In this document: piece by piece, positions 52,841 to 62,428 of the stretch | How positions within the stretch are numbered: position 1 is the stretch's first letter | How the letters are laid out: the number at the start of each line of letters is the position of its first letter | Assembly: GCF_008710095.1 (NCBI RefSeq) | Contig: NZ_VYKJ01000002.1 | Span: forward strand, 81,188 to 145,187 | Length of the DNA stretch: 64,000 nt | Source of the DNA: Affinibrenneria salicis | GTDB lineage: Bacteria > Pseudomonadota > Gammaproteobacteria > Enterobacterales > Enterobacteriaceae | Reading direction: 5' to 3' | Notes under the pieces: generated by a model | What the model was told of the DNA's origin: nothing | Database searches by the model: none | The model's input: the letters and a program-made list of their open reading frames with translations, nothing else | Position numbers and translations under genes: made by a program

Positions 52841-53380
52841 ATGACGTATCAACAGGCCGGGCGTGTGGCCGTGGTTAAACGTATCGCAGGGTGGCTGGTT
52901 TTTATTCCGGCGCTGCTGTCCACGCTCGTTTCGCTGGCAAATTTGCTTTATCAGCATAGCGAGAAAAAACCGGGCATAGATGCCGTGCTGCTCGACTTCG
53001 TTCATCTGATGGTGGAGATGATTCGCTTTAATACGCCGTTTCTGAATATTTTCTGGTTTAACTCGCCGGTGCCGGATTTCGACCGTCTGTCGAGCGTCGC
53101 CACCATGATGTTCTGGTTAATTTACATTCTGATGTTCGTCGGGCTGGCGCTACAGGTTTCCGGGGCCAGGATGACGCGCCAGGTGCGCCACATTCGCGAA
53201 GGTATTGAAGACCAGTTGATTCTGGAGAAAAGCCGCGGCAGCGAAGGGCGCAGCCGCCAGCAGCTCGAAGAGCGCATCGTGCTGCCGCGTCATACCATCC
53301 TGCTGCAGTTCTTTCCGCTGTATATTCTGCCGCTGATCGTCGCCGTGATCGGCTATCTGGTGCTGCGGCTGTTGGGCTAA
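52841..53380 (+). CDS. yniB: YniB, inner-membrane protein
   Basis: The 179-residue product aligns end to end with E. coli YniB (MTYQQAGRxAVxKRI start, VGLALQxSGARMxRQxR middle, EDQLILEKxxGxEG and HTIxLQFFxLYILP). Predicted membrane helices lie at about 19-38, 90-108 and 155-175. The function is unknown. The ATG at 52841 follows AAGGGG; the frame is open upstream through the repeat, but the family starts here. Confidence 0.94.
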   Translation: MTYQQAGRVAVVKRIAGWLVFIPALLSTLVSLANLLYQHSEKKPGIDAVLLDFVHLMVEMIRFNTPFLNIFWFNSPVPDFDRLSSVATMMFWLIYILMFVGLALQVSGARMTRQVRHIREGIEDQLILEKSRGSEGRSRQQLEERIVLPRHTILLQFFPLYILPLIVAVIGYLVLRLLG

Positions 53381-53412
53381 GCGAATCCGCGGCCGGGTGC
53401 GGACGCGCGGCA

Positions 53413-54276
53413 TCAGTAGGGATAGAGGATTTTTTCGACCGCTTTCTGCGCGTTGATGATGTGCGGACCGCCAAACAGGTTGGCGCGGTTGAGCAGATAG
53501 TACAGCTGATAGATGGGCTGGCGGTCGATAAATCCTTTATCCAGCGGCCAGACGCTCTGGTAGCCATCATAAATTTGCGGCGGCAGCGACGGGTAGAGCG
53601 GCAGCATCGCCAGATCGCACTCCCGGTCGCCCCAATACACCGCCGGATCAAACAGGTAGCCGCCGGTCGCGCTGCTGGCGCAGTTGGCCGGCCACAGGTC
53701 GCCGTGCAACAGCGACGGCTGCGGCTGGTGGCCGTGCAGCTTTGCTTCAATCAGCGCGATTAACGGGTCGATATCGCCAAAGGAAAGCCCTTTTTCCGCC
53801 GCCAGCTGCAGCTGCCAGCCAATGCGCTGCTCGGCAAAAAACGACGACCAGCGCCGCTGCCAACTGTTGGGTTGCGGCGTGGTGGACAGGTCATTATCGA
53901 AGTCCAGCCCGAACTGCGGTTGATCGCTCCACTGATGCAGCCGCGCCAGACTTTGGCCGAGACACCAGGCGCTGTGGGCGTCGAGCGGTTTGGCCGGAAT
54001 ATACTCCAGCAGCAGAAAGCTGTTGTCGCGATCGCTGCCTGTGCCGTACACCTCGGGGACGCGCACGGTGCGGCTGCGCGCCAGCAACGCCAACTGATCG
54101 GCTTCGGCGGTAAATTTGGGCAACATTTCGCGCACATCGCATTTAACGAACACATCGCGTTCGCCGTGCCGAACCCGCCAGGCCGGATGCATTTCGCCGC
54201 CGGTTAGCTGCTGGCGTTCTCCGGGGTGCGCCGGACCGAAATAATCATCCAGCAGACGGTTAATGGCTTGCCACAT
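53413..54276 (-). CDS. yniA: fructosamine kinase-family protein YniA
   Basis: A cytoplasmic kinase of the fructosamine/ribulosamine kinase family, proposed to phosphorylate ketoamines (glycation products) on proteins or metabolites. The 287-residue product has the N-lobe with FVKCD (ATP lysine), the catalytic LLHGDLWPANC motif and the YLFDPAVYWGDRECDLAM magnesium-binding block. ATG at 54276 has GGGAG at good spacing; eight codons of open frame precede it. It is convergent with yniB. Confidence 0.94.
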   Translation of the reverse strand: MWQAINRLLDDYFGPAHPGERQQLTGGEMHPAWRVRHGERDVFVKCDVREMLPKFTAEADQLALLARSRTVRVPEVYGTGSDRDNSFLLLEYIPAKPLDAHSAWCLGQSLARLHQWSDQPQFGLDFDNDLSTTPQPNSWQRRWSSFFAEQRIGWQLQLAAEKGLSFGDIDPLIALIEAKLHGHQPQPSLLHGDLWPANCASSATGGYLFDPAVYWGDRECDLAMLPLYPSLPPQIYDGYQSVWPLDKGFIDRQPIYQLYYLLNRANLFGGPHIINAQKAVEKILYPY

Positions 54277-54439
54277 GATCAGCTCCCGTGTTGTTGTCAT
54301 TCATCAGGTTAGCGCGTTAACGCGAATAAAAACGTAACCTGGCGCACAGCGCGCTAAATCTTACCGCGCCCGCCGGCGCGGCATCAGACCGTATAGCCGA
54401 GTCCCGCCCGCGGGCCGAGCCGGCCTGACGGACGAGGGG

Positions 54440-55291
54440 TCATGCGACGTCGCCGCCGGCCGACGGCCGATAACGAACGCGCCACTGGTGGTGGCTGAGG
54501 GTGATGACGAAGACGGCGGCCTGAATAATTACAATGCAGGGGCCGGTGGCGCCGTCGATATAGAAGCTGAGCAGCGTACCGCTGACGCAGGACAGAATGG
54601 AGACCAGAGTGGCCACCATCAGCATGCGTTCGAAACTGCGGCAGATCATAAAGGCGATGATGCCGGGCGCGATCAGCATCGCGATAACCAGAATCACGCC
54701 GACAGCCTGCAGCGAGGCGACAATGGTCAACGCCAGCAGACACAGCAGGCTATAGTGCAGCAGCCTGACCGGCAGCCCGATCACGCGCGCGTGGTTGGGG
54801 TCGAAACAGTACAGCATAAAATCGCGTCGCTTGAGCAGAATAACCAACAGGGTAAAGCCGGCGATCGCCAGCGTCTGTTTGAGTTCCGGCGCGGTAATTC
54901 CGAGCACGTTGCCAAACAATATATGGCTGAGGTGCTGATCGGTATCTATGCGGGAAAACAGCACCAGGCCGAGGGCGAACATGCCGGAAAAGACGATGCC
55001 CATGACCGTGTCCTCCTTGACCCGGCTGTGCTCTTTAACGTAGCCGGTGGCCACCGCGCAAAATACGCCGGAGACGAACGCGCCGATGGCCAGGGGGATG
55101 CCGGCGGCGAAGGCCAGCACGATGCCCGGCAATACCGCGTGCGAGATCGCGTCGCCCATCAGCGACCAGCCTTTCAGCACCAGATAACAGGACAGAACGG
55201 CGCACACGGCGCCGGTCGCTATTGCGGCGATAATCGCCCGCTGCATAAAGGGGTAGCTCAGCGGTTCGGTCAACCAGGCGATCAGCATCAT
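54440..55291 (-). CDS. sitD: manganese/iron ABC transporter permease SitD (YfeD)
   Basis: One of two permease subunits of an ABC-3-family metal importer. The 283-residue product has about eight hydrophobic segments and the family motif [18 protein letters not shown]. It overlaps sitC by 4 bp and ends the sitBCD unit. yniA follows in the same direction 163 bp later without a clear terminator, so some cotranscription is possible. Confidence 0.95.
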   Translation of the reverse strand: MMLIAWLTEPLSYPFMQRAIIAAIATGAVCAVLSCYLVLKGWSLMGDAISHAVLPGIVLAFAAGIPLAIGAFVSGVFCAVATGYVKEHSRVKEDTVMGIVFSGMFALGLVLFSRIDTDQHLSHILFGNVLGITAPELKQTLAIAGFTLLVILLKRRDFMLYCFDPNHARVIGLPVRLLHYSLLCLLALTIVASLQAVGVILVIAMLIAPGIIAFMICRSFERMLMVATLVSILSCVSGTLLSFYIDGATGPCIVIIQAAVFVITLSHHQWRVRYRPSAGGDVA

Positions 55292-56151
55292 AGCGCATCC
55301 TCCCTCTGGTTGCGCCGGCGCAACCGGCGCGTCGCCAGCACGCCGTGTTTCGGCGCCAGCAGAAAGGCGCAGAGAAACACCAGCGTCTGCAGCGTGACGA
55401 TTACGCCGCCGGTGGCGCCGTCGAGAAAAAAGCTGATATAGGCGCCCACGGCGCTGGTGACCGCGCCGATGGCGATAGAAATGATGATCAGGTGGCCGAA
55501 ACGGTCGGTGAGCAGGTAGGCGGTGGCGCCGGGGGTGATCACCATCGCGATGACCAAAATCGCCCCGACCGTCTGCAGCGCGGCGACGGTACAGGCGCTG
55601 AGCAGGGTAAAGAATAAAATCTTCAGCCTGAGCGGCGACAGCCCGATAGAGCGCGCATGGTTTTCATCGAAAAACACCGCCAGCAGATCTTTCCAGATCA
55701 GACACAGCACGACAAAGGTAACCAGCGTAATGATTTCCACCTGCAGCACGTCTTCATCGGCAATGCCGAGAATATTGCCGAAGATGATCGACTGCACGTT
55801 GACCGAAGTGGGATTGAGCGAAACGATCAGCAGCCCAACGGCGAAAAAGGTGGAAAATATAAAACCGATAATCGCGTCTTCGCGCAGCCGCGTGATGTGG
55901 CGCACCAGCGTCATCGCCAGGGCGGCCAGCATACCGGTGAAAAACGCGCCTACGGCATAGGGCAGGCCGAGCGCATAGGCGCCTGCCACGCCGGGCACCA
56001 CCGAGTGCGACAGGGCGTCGCCCATCAGCGACCAGCCTTTCAGCATCAGCCAGGCCGACAGAAAAGCGCATACTGCGCCGACAATGGCGCTCACCCAAAT
56101 CGCCTTCACCATGTAATTGTAACTAAAAGGCTGCAGTAGCAATTCGGTCAT
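55288..56151 (-). CDS. sitC: manganese/iron ABC transporter permease SitC (YfeC)
   Basis: The other permease subunit, 287 residues, paralogous to SitD, with [18 protein letters not shown] as the family motif and about eight membrane segments. ATGA overlaps with sitB upstream and sitD downstream show tight translational coupling. Heterodimer with SitD expected. Confidence 0.95.
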   Translation of the reverse strand: MTELLLQPFSYNYMVKAIWVSAIVGAVCAFLSAWLMLKGWSLMGDALSHSVVPGVAGAYALGLPYAVGAFFTGMLAALAMTLVRHITRLREDAIIGFIFSTFFAVGLLIVSLNPTSVNVQSIIFGNILGIADEDVLQVEIITLVTFVVLCLIWKDLLAVFFDENHARSIGLSPLRLKILFFTLLSACTVAALQTVGAILVIAMVITPGATAYLLTDRFGHLIIISIAIGAVTSAVGAYISFFLDGATGGVIVTLQTLVFLCAFLLAPKHGVLATRRLRRRNQREDAL

Positions 56152-57047
56152 GATGTTTTGTCCTCCGGCGGCGGTCCGCTGGGCCTGGGCGGATCGTCGC
56201 GCGTCGAACCGTAAAACACCGCGGGACGCTCGTCATCGGTCAATACCGTGACGCTGCGCGTATCGTCGTCGTCATGCAGGTGCGTACCGCCGAGATTGAT
56301 GTGGCGCAGAACGCCGCCGAAAGTTTTCTCCAGGTTGCTTTGGGTAAACGTGCTGTGCGTCGGCCCGGCGGCCAGCACCGTCCGGTTGACCAGAATCACG
56401 TTGTCGCAAAACTCCGGCACGCTGCCCAGGTTATGCGTCGCCACCAAAATCAGATGCCCCTCGTCGCGCAGCGTTTTCAACAGATCGATAATGGCGTTTT
56501 CAGTTTTGACGTCCACGCCGGTAAAGGGTTCATCCAGCAGCAGCACCTGGCCTTGCTGCGCCAGCGCGCGCGCCAGGAAGACGCGTTTTTTCTGGCCGCC
56601 GGACAACTCGCCGATCTGGCGTGTTTCCAGCGTATTGAGGCCGACCCGATCCAGCGATTCGGCCACGATGCGGCGATCCTGCTGGCGCGGAATGCGTAAA
56701 AAATTCATCTTGCCGTAGCGGCCCATCATCACCACGTCAGTGACGCGCACCGGAAAATTCCAGTCCACCTCTTCGGTCTGCGGGACATAGGCGACGGCAT
56801 TCTGTTTAAGCGCTTGCGCGATCGGACGATTATTCAGCAGCACCTGGCCGCTGGTGGGGCGGACCAGCCCCATAATGCTCTTGAACAGTGTGGATTTACC
56901 GCTGCCGTTAACGCCGACCAGGGCGCAGATGGTGCCGCCCCGCAGGGAAAAGGAGGCGTGACGAATAGCCTGGTGACCGTTATTGTAGGTAACGGAGACA
57001 TCGTTCACCACCAGTTCAGGCCGGGTAACCGTAGTACGACTGCTCAT
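56148..57047 (-). CDS. sitB: manganese/iron ABC transporter ATPase SitB (YfeB)
   Basis: ATP-binding subunit of the metal importer. The 299-residue product has Walker A (GVNGSGKST, about residues 44-52), Q-loop (PQTEEVDW), signature LSGGQKKR, Walker B ([12 protein letters not shown]) and switch His (ATHNLGS). A His/Asp-rich C-terminal tail (THLHDDDD) is typical for metal transporters and may bind metal. It is the first intact gene of the unit. Its usual partner sitA, the binding protein, is missing upstream. Confidence 0.95.
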   Translation of the reverse strand: MSSRTTVTRPELVVNDVSVTYNNGHQAIRHASFSLRGGTICALVGVNGSGKSTLFKSIMGLVRPTSGQVLLNNRPIAQALKQNAVAYVPQTEEVDWNFPVRVTDVVMMGRYGKMNFLRIPRQQDRRIVAESLDRVGLNTLETRQIGELSGGQKKRVFLARALAQQGQVLLLDEPFTGVDVKTENAIIDLLKTLRDEGHLILVATHNLGSVPEFCDNVILVNRTVLAAGPTHSTFTQSNLEKTFGGVLRHINLGGTHLHDDDDTRSVTVLTDDERPAVFYGSTRDDPPRPSGPPPEDKTS

Positions 57048-57139
57048 TGATTAAATCCTTTGCTAAGGTCCCCGCGATCTGAACCTGCCGGTCTCAGCGC
57101 GGGTGGGTTATCCAACGGTAACTCAACATATACCACGCC
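57044..57139 (-). pseudogene. possible 3' remnant of sitA
   Basis: A 31-codon stretch (GVVYVELPLDNPPALRPAGS...SKGFNQ) ends in a stop that overlaps the sitB start as ATGA, the arrangement used by all other junctions of this operon. It loosely recalls the SitA C-terminus, which has GVLYVDSLS...GP...NGIND. No start codon or binding-protein body precedes it; the Fur-like box lies only 42 bp further upstream. The similarity is short and may be chance. Confidence 0.35.
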
Positions 57140-57180
57140 GTCGGCGATGAATATCCTTGCGGCGAGCGCTGATAATTTGT

Positions 57181-57199
57181 GAGAATAATTATCAATATC
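57181..57199 (-). promoter_or_regulatory. Fur-like box upstream of sitBCD
   Basis: On the minus strand GATATTGATAATTATTCTC matches the 19-bp Fur consensus at 16 positions by my count. It is about 135 bp before sitB and in an AT-rich segment fit for a promoter. Iron repression of the sit genes is expected from the family. Confidence 0.82.
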
Positions 57200-57216
57200 A
57201 TTTGAGTCAAGCGTAA

Positions 57217-57885
57217 TCAGGCCAACGGATACTGCGCCACCAGTTCCAGTACGCCATTGATAACAAACTGAACGCCCATGCAGACCAGCAAAAAACCCAT
57301 CAGCCGAGAAATCGCTTCGATACCGCTTTTCCCTACCCAGCGCATGATGGCGCCTGAACTGCGCAGACAGCCCCACAGAATCAGGCTGATCAGCAAGAAC
57401 ACCAGCACCGGCGCGATCTTCAGCACCAGCGGGGAAAAGCCGCTTTTGGTTTGGATGGTGGAGGCGGTACTGATAATCATCGCAATCGTACCCGGCCCGG
57501 CGGTGCTCGGCATGGCCAGCGGCACAAAGGCGATGTTGGCTGCCTTGCGTTTGCGTATCTCTTCCGTTTTGTGTTCCATCTCCGGCGTATCGTCCACCGT
57601 ATGGCTGGGGAACAGCATTCTGAACCCGATAAAGGCGACAATCAGGCCGCCGGCGATACGCAGGCCGGGGATGGAGATGCCGAAGGTATTCATGACGACC
57701 TGACCCGCGTAGAACGCCACCATCATGATGCAGAACACGTAAACAGAGGCCTGGCGCGCCTGCTGATTTCGCTCATCGTTAGTCATATTGCCCGACAGGC
57801 CGAGCAGCAGGGCGACGGTCGTGAGCGGATTGGCCAACGGCAATAACACCAGCAGCCCAATCCCGACCGCCTGAAATAACTCCAT
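57217..57885 (-). CDS. marC: MarC-family inner-membrane protein
   Basis: The 222-residue product has six transmembrane helices and matches E. coli MarC closely: [50 protein letters not shown] and [16 protein letters not shown]. Earlier links to multiple-antibiotic resistance were not confirmed, and the transport role is unproven. The ATG at 57885 lacks an ideal ribosome-binding site; a GTG three codons upstream follows GGGAGG better and may be the real start. Confidence 0.9.
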   Translation of the reverse strand: MELFQAVGIGLLVLLPLANPLTTVALLLGLSGNMTNDERNQQARQASVYVFCIMMVAFYAGQVVMNTFGISIPGLRIAGGLIVAFIGFRMLFPSHTVDDTPEMEHKTEEIRKRKAANIAFVPLAMPSTAGPGTIAMIISTASTIQTKSGFSPLVLKIAPVLVFLLISLILWGCLRSSGAIMRWVGKSGIEAISRLMGFLLVCMGVQFVINGVLELVAQYPLA

Positions 57886-58113
57886 AATCAACACCAGTGA
57901 AAGCCTCCCTTTGGCTAACAAATTCATCAAATGAGATTAACAAAACCGCCGAGTGAAGGCGACTGTTGTGCTGTCCAGCCGGGCGGATTTTTTACTGATA
58001 TCCGCCATTCTGAGCAGAAGGCTAAATATTGGATTAAAATGACGCTGTCGATTGCCGATAAACATGAGGAGTATAGGTTTTTTGAACATAACCATAGCAG
58101 AGATGAAACAACA

Positions 58114-58209
58114 ATGAGTACAAAATCAGAAAGACGCTGGAAGCTGGCCAGCATTATTTTGCTGGTGGTATTAGTGGCTCTATTTGTCGTGCTTTATCAA
58201 ACCAGTTAG
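58114..58209 (+). CDS. putative 31-residue single-span membrane protein
   Basis: The short ORF encodes a basic N-terminus (MSTKSERRWK), one strongly hydrophobic helix (about 11-28, LASIILLVVLVALFVVLY) and a tail of QTS. This is the design of enterobacterial small membrane proteins. I cannot match it to MgrB, YobH or another known member. Upstream there is only AGATGAAACAACA, a weak ribosome-binding site. It lies between marC and yobF. It may be real or a chance hydrophobic frame. Confidence 0.5.
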   Translation: MSTKSERRWKLASIILLVVLVALFVVLYQTS

Positions 58210-58494
58210 TCGGAACCAGAACGAGGCTGAACAACTCTTTCGTTGCCGTGTCCCGCGCCGGACGCCCGGGCGCGAGGATACGGCGCACATCGCTTATTCA
58301 GACGCTCGTCCTGCCTCGTTTATTTCGACATCCTCGCATCTTGCGCGTTGTCCTCTGTTCCCCGCCGGTTTTTCCCGCTAAGCTTAATCTGGCGCGTGCG
58401 ATCGCCGGCTTAGCCGGCTGGCGCATAAAGTAAGCGGTCGGTAGGGCTAAGAGGGCGAATCTGTGCGACAAGTCTACAGCCGGATAAAAATGGC
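58210..58494. other. intergenic region upstream of yobF-cspC
   Basis: No gene or repeat was recognised in about 285 bp between the 31-residue ORF and the yobF promoter. Two short ORFs overlap one another with no ribosome-binding site. Confidence 0.4.
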
Positions 58495-58522
58495 TTGCCA
58501 TCGATTACAGAGTGTGTAATAA
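58495..58522 (+). promoter_or_regulatory. probable sigma-70 promoter of yobF-cspC
   Basis: TTGCCA (58495-58500), a 16-bp spacer and TAATAA (58517-58522) form a near-consensus promoter about 33 bp before yobF. E. coli yobF and cspC are likewise cotranscribed. Confidence 0.6.
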
Positions 58523-58555
58523 CCCATCTGGGTAAAACGAGGTACAGTTCTGTAT

Positions 58556-58672
58556 ATGTGTGGCATTTTCAGTAAAGAAGTTTTGAGTAAAGACGCTATC
58601 GTTGAATACCGCTTCTCTGCCGATCCTTATCTTAGTGCCTCAAGCAGTAACGACTCTGGTTTGTCTGTGTAA
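58556..58672 (+). CDS. yobF: stress-associated small protein YobF
   Basis: The 38-residue product reads [20 protein letters not shown] onward, close to E. coli YobF (47 residues, [20 protein letters not shown]). The conserved part is the first 28 residues; the C-terminus here is shorter and different, ending SNDSGLSV. E. coli YobF is a short protein made under stress, of unknown role, cotranscribed with cspC. It lies 41 bp before cspC. Confidence 0.9.
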   Translation: MCGIFSKEVLSKDAIVEYRFSADPYLSASSSNDSGLSV

Positions 58673-58713
58673 CGCGTTCTACGCGGTTTAAACAATTAAA
58701 GGAAATACTCAAG

Positions 58714-58923
58714 ATGGCAAAGATTAAAGGTCAGGTTAAGTGGTTCAACGAGTCCAAAGGTTTTGGCTTCATTACTCCGGCTGACGGTAGCAAAGATGTA
58801 TTCGTACATTTCTCCGCTATCCAGGGCAACGGTTTTAAAACTCTGGCCGAAGGTCAGAGCGTAGAGTTCGAAATTCAGGATGGTCAGAAAGGTCCGTCTG
58901 CAGTAAACGTTACTGCAATCTGA
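58714..58923 (+). CDS. cspC: cold-shock-like RNA chaperone CspC
   Basis: A 69-residue OB-fold protein that binds single-stranded RNA and, in E. coli, stabilises rpoS and stress mRNAs; it is expressed at normal temperature. RNP1 (KGFGFI) and RNP2 (VFVHF) motifs are intact and nearly all residues match E. coli CspC. The ribosome-binding site is AAGGAAA. Its own terminator follows. Confidence 0.98.
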   Translation: MAKIKGQVKWFNESKGFGFITPADGSKDVFVHFSAIQGNGFKTLAEGQSVEFEIQDGQKGPSAVNVTAI

Positions 58924-58940
58924 TTGCGGATTTCGTTGCT

Positions 58941-58967
58941 AAAACCCGCCGCCGTGCGGGTTTTTTG
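58941..58967 (+). terminator. Rho-independent terminator after cspC
   Basis: CCCGC / GCGGG stem extended by AAAA / TTTT pairing around a CGCCGT loop, followed by T6. It lies 18 bp after the cspC stop. Confidence 0.9.
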
Positions 58968-59157
58968 TTGTCAGTACGAAAGTATCCCGGCACGGTTCGC
59001 CGCCGGTGCTGACAACGGAGCGCGCATAGCCGGTTAAATCTTTTGTGCTGGTCGCGCGCCGCTTGTTTTATCGCTGTCGTTGTTCTGACGCGGCGATTCT
59101 GTTTTTCTATCCCGCCGCGCCTTGTCGCTGGCGGTGATCAGTCCGGAAGCCATTTTC

Positions 59158-59976
59158 ATGTCTTATCAGTGCCCGCTTTGTCATCAGCCGTTGTCTCTTC
59201 ACTCGTCCCGCTGGTCCTGTGGTCAGCACCATTTTGACTGCGCCAGAGAAGGGTACGTCAATCTGCTGCCGGTACAGTTTAAAAAATCACGTCAGCCGGG
59301 CGATAACGCGGCGATGATGCAGGCGCGCAGGGCGTTTCTGGATGCCGGCCACTATCAGCCGCTGCGCGATCGGGTGGTGGCGCTGGCCGATGCGTTTTTA
59401 TCCGCCGGGGCGCGCAGTCTGCTGGATATCGGCTGCGGGGAAGGGTATTACACCGCGGAACTGGCCCGATGGCTGGGGCGGCAGCGCACGCTGCAAGTCT
59501 ACGGGCTGGATGTGTCGAAGGCCGCGATTCAGCGCGCGGCGCGACGTTATCATGAGGTGGCCTTTTGCGTCGCATCCAGCCAGCGTTTGCCGTTTAGCGA
59601 CGCCAGTCTGGACGCCGTGTTAAAGATTTATGCGCCCTGCAATGATGCCGAACTGCAGCGTACGGTGAAACCCGGCGGGCTGGTGATGACCGTATCGCCG
59701 GGGCCGCGTCATCTGCTGCAGCTCAAGGCGTGCGTTTATCAGCAGGCGCATCTGCACGCGTTGAAAGAAGAACGGCTGTCCGGTTTTCAGCAGGTCGCGC
59801 AACATACCCAGGCCTGGACTATGACGCTGAGCGGCACACAGGCGGATGCGTTGCTGCGTATGACGCCGTTTGCCTGGCGCGCGACGCCCGACGTGAGCGC
59901 AACGCTCTGCGCGCAGCACAGTTTTGACTGCGAAACCGATTTTATCATCCGTCTGCATCAGCGCGATAGTCTGTAG
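59158..59976 (+). CDS. rlmA: 23S rRNA (guanine(745)-N1)-methyltransferase RlmA
   Basis: RlmA(I) methylates G745 in domain II of 23S rRNA. The 272-residue product has an N-terminal zinc-finger (CPLC ... CGQHH, about residues 5-26), then a class I methyltransferase domain with SAM motif I ([12 protein letters not shown], about residues 87-98) and motif near [12 protein letters not shown]. The start at 59158 fits the family (MSYQCPLC); the frame is open 12 codons upstream. It follows cspC as in E. coli. Confidence 0.95.
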   Translation: MSYQCPLCHQPLSLHSSRWSCGQHHFDCAREGYVNLLPVQFKKSRQPGDNAAMMQARRAFLDAGHYQPLRDRVVALADAFLSAGARSLLDIGCGEGYYTAELARWLGRQRTLQVYGLDVSKAAIQRAARRYHEVAFCVASSQRLPFSDASLDAVLKIYAPCNDAELQRTVKPGGLVMTVSPGPRHLLQLKACVYQQAHLHALKEERLSGFQQVAQHTQAWTMTLSGTQADALLRMTPFAWRATPDVSATLCAQHSFDCETDFIIRLHQRDSL

Positions 59977-60111
59977 GACACGGCCGGCGGGCCGTTGATC
60001 CGGCGTTTGGTGAGTTCGGCATCGGCGCGCGCCGCCGGGCGCAGATAAAGCGGCAAGGCACGCCGCTAAGTTCAGTTCAGCGATAGCGCGACGGAGGAAT
60101 AACGGCGTGGG

Positions 60112-60672
60112 TTACAGATGCTGGTAGAGGATGTTGCAGCCAATGCCGATCAGCACCAGCCCGCCGAGCACTTCGGCCTTTTTGCCCAGCATTGGTCCGA
60201 TGAAGCGGCCAATCAACATGCCAATGGTCACCATGATCATGGTGGCGCAGCCAATCATCATGGCGGTGTGCACGATATTTACCTGCAGGAACGCCAGGCC
60301 GACGCCGATGGCCATCGCATCAAGGCTGGTGGCGATGGCGGTGCAAATCAGCAGACCCAGACTGTGTTTACTGGCGGTAGCCGGAGCTTCCTCTTGCGCG
60401 CTCTGGAAGCCTTCATAGATCATGCGAATGCCGAGGAATAACAGCAGAATAAACGCGACCCAGTGATCCCACTGGAGAATATAACGGGTGGCGACCAGAC
60501 CCAGCCCCCAGCCAACCAGCGGGGTGATGGCTTCAATCGTGCCGAAGATGATACCGGTGCGGAGCGCTTCGCGAAAGCGTGGTTTGTGCAGAGCGGCGCC
60601 TTTACCGATGGACGCGGCAAAGGCATCCATCGACATGCCAAAGGCAAGGATTAGCGTTGCGGAAAGATTCAT
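60112..60672 (-). CDS. mntP: manganese efflux pump MntP
   Basis: MntP exports Mn2+ across the inner membrane and protects from manganese toxicity. The 186-residue product (E. coli 188) has six transmembrane helices arranged as two three-helix repeats, each with a conserved acidic-rich motif ([15 protein letters not shown] and [15 protein letters not shown]). The start at 60672 matches E. coli ([19 protein letters not shown]). Expression appears controlled by a riboswitch and a Fur-like site upstream. Confidence 0.96.
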   Translation of the reverse strand: MNLSATLILAFGMSMDAFAASIGKGAALHKPRFREALRTGIIFGTIEAITPLVGWGLGLVATRYILQWDHWVAFILLLFLGIRMIYEGFQSAQEEAPATASKHSLGLLICTAIATSLDAMAIGVGLAFLQVNIVHTAMMIGCATMIMVTIGMLIGRFIGPMLGKKAEVLGGLVLIGIGCNILYQHL

Positions 60673-60689
60673 TACAATAGCCTCGGCTG

Positions 60690-60862
60690 GGTACTTCTCC
60701 ATATACACGTAGCTCATCCCCAACCCTATGATGAGCCGACATGTCTATGGTCTCGCCTGCCCGCTGGCCGCCCGCACCACGTTTTTTATTAAAACGAGTA
60801 TGTTGATACGAGCATTTCTGCTTAAAAAATATCAGAAATCGGCTACTCCCCAATGACGACGC
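60690..60862 (-). ncRNA. yybP-ykoY manganese riboswitch in the mntP leader
   Basis: The minus-strand leader contains the family's conserved segments in order: TTGGGGAGTAGCCGATTT at 60837-60854, an ACATACTCG segment, GGCAGGCGAGACCATAGAC, and a downstream GGGTTGGGGATGAGC segment that can compete for the ribosome-binding site. Mn2+ binding to this RNA raises mntP translation in E. coli. The exact 3' edge is approximate. Confidence 0.88.
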
Positions 60863-60917
60863 AACCTTAACATATTATTTCCGTTTTAAACAACACTAAA
60901 AATTTAACGGGAAATAA

Positions 60918-60936
60918 TGTAATGATAATTATTTTC
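60918..60936. promoter_or_regulatory. Fur-like box upstream of mntP
   Basis: TGTAATGATAATTATTTTC matches the 19-bp Fur consensus at 15 positions by my count. It lies in the mntP promoter region, upstream of the riboswitch. It may link iron and manganese control; an MntR site was not distinguished. Confidence 0.7.
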
Positions 60937-61049
60937 ATTACCGGCGCACGCACGGAGAAATAATAGTGGCGATGTTAAAATATCAGTACAGTTATTAAGG
61001 GAACGTAACGCGAATGCCGCAACGGCAAGGCTTGCCGGCCGGCGTTTTT

Positions 61050-61508
61050 TTAGCGGGACTCAATCATGAAGTGGTAAATCTTTTCCAAATCATCCAGTTG
61101 TTTTACATGAATTAATAACCGGCGTTGCTCCAGTTCGATAACCAATACGCCGTCTTCCGATAAATTCATACTCTTTATGCGGGAATAAAGAATAAACGCA
61201 TTGGCATAATAAAACCCGGTGTTTTTAAATAATAACGACGGCTGTCTGAACCAGAAAAGATATATGGCCATAAAGGCCAGAGTAGACAATAACGTTGTGG
61301 TTATTATCGGCCCATTATTAGTTATGTTTTTATAAATAAGAATAATAACTAAACCAACAAAAATAAGACCGTCCAGCCGGTTTTGCCGTCGTAAAATAAT
61401 CCGCAGCCGGGTGCCGCCGTGTAATCGGTTCAGCACCCACTCGACGTAAATCGCCCAGGCCAGAGCAACAATAATCAGGATAACCAGCGTGATATCCGTC
61501 AGCGACAT
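61050..61508 (-). CDS. yobD: YobD, inner-membrane protein (DUF986)
   Basis: The 152-residue product equals E. coli YobD in length. Membrane helices lie at about 5-22, 47-64 and 70-88, followed by a soluble tail with the conserved '[38 protein letters not shown]' region (positions about 108-147). Function unknown. Its start is 63 bp downstream of manZ, so it may be cotranscribed with the mannose PTS operon. Ribosome-binding site TGAGG. Confidence 0.93.
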   Translation of the reverse strand: MSLTDITLVILIIVALAWAIYVEWVLNRLHGGTRLRIILRRQNRLDGLIFVGLVIILIYKNITNNGPIITTTLLSTLAFMAIYLFWFRQPSLLFKNTGFYYANAFILYSRIKSMNLSEDGVLVIELEQRRLLIHVKQLDDLEKIYHFMIESR

Positions 61509-61571
61509 GGCGCTACCTCAAAAGCGGGGGAGAACGCCGGAGGACAACCGTCCCCCGGCGGATAACGATCG

Positions 61572-62414
61572 TTATAGCCCGAGCAGGCCGATCCAGTATC
61601 CAAAAATACCGATGGCGAAGAAGCCCATAATCAGCCACAGGGCGTTAACCTTTCGCCTCAGCAGGTACATACAGCCGAAGGTCAGCAACAGCGGCACCAG
61701 CCCCGGCATTAACTGATCGAGAATGGACTGAACCGTAGTAATGGTCTCCTGGCCGGTCTGGTTGGTTACCCTTGAGACCTCAAGCGGTATGTTGACGTGC
61801 GTCCATTTGTTGACCAATGCGCCCATAACAAACAGCCCGAGTATCGAAGCGCCCTCCGTCAGCTTCTGCAGAAAACCGCCGCCCATGTCATTAACGATAT
61901 TAACCCCTTTCTGGTAGCCGTAGGCGACGCCGTAATAGCGGGTCAGCAGCCGCACCAGATTGAACAGAACAAAGAACAGGATCGGCCCCAGCAGGCTGCC
62001 GTCCATGGCGATTCCGGCGCCCAGCGCGGCGAATACCGGTCGCGCGGTGCCCCAGTATATGGGATCGCCGACGCCGGCCAGCGGTCCCATCAGCCCCACT
62101 TTCAGTCCGTTGATGGCGGCGTCATCGATCGGCGCGCCGTTGGCTCGCTGCTCTTCCATCGCCATGGTGACGCCGAGAATCGGTGCGGCGACGAACGGCT
62201 GGGTGTTAAAAAACTCCAGATGGCGTTTTATCGCCTGTTTGCGCTCTTCGGAGTTTTCCGGGTACAGCCGGCGGATCACCGGCACCATTGAAAAACAGAA
62301 GCCGAGCGCCTGCATACGTTCAAAATTCCACGATCCCTGGAAAAGGTTTGAGCGGATAAATACGCCGCGAATATCGCTGGCCGTGAGTTGCTTTTTGCTC
62401 GTGATATTAACCAT
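61572..62414 (-). CDS. manZ: mannose-specific PTS IID component ManZ
   Basis: ManZ (IID) forms the membrane channel of the mannose/glucosamine phosphotransferase system together with ManY. The 280-residue product (E. coli 283) starts MVNITSKKQLTASDI and has the family blocks WNFERMQALGFCF, GPLAGVGDPIYWGTARP and a C-terminal hydrophobic segment. It lies 14 bp after manY. Confidence 0.97.
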   Translation of the reverse strand: MVNITSKKQLTASDIRGVFIRSNLFQGSWNFERMQALGFCFSMVPVIRRLYPENSEERKQAIKRHLEFFNTQPFVAAPILGVTMAMEEQRANGAPIDDAAINGLKVGLMGPLAGVGDPIYWGTARPVFAALGAGIAMDGSLLGPILFFVLFNLVRLLTRYYGVAYGYQKGVNIVNDMGGGFLQKLTEGASILGLFVMGALVNKWTHVNIPLEVSRVTNQTGQETITTVQSILDQLMPGLVPLLLTFGCMYLLRRKVNALWLIMGFFAIGIFGYWIGLLGL

Positions 62415-62428
62415 TTTTCGCCCCTTAA

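Noticed and set aside
58114..58209. MgrB homologue
   Set aside because: The size and single membrane span fit, but there are no cysteines or the conserved C-terminal periplasmic residues of MgrB.
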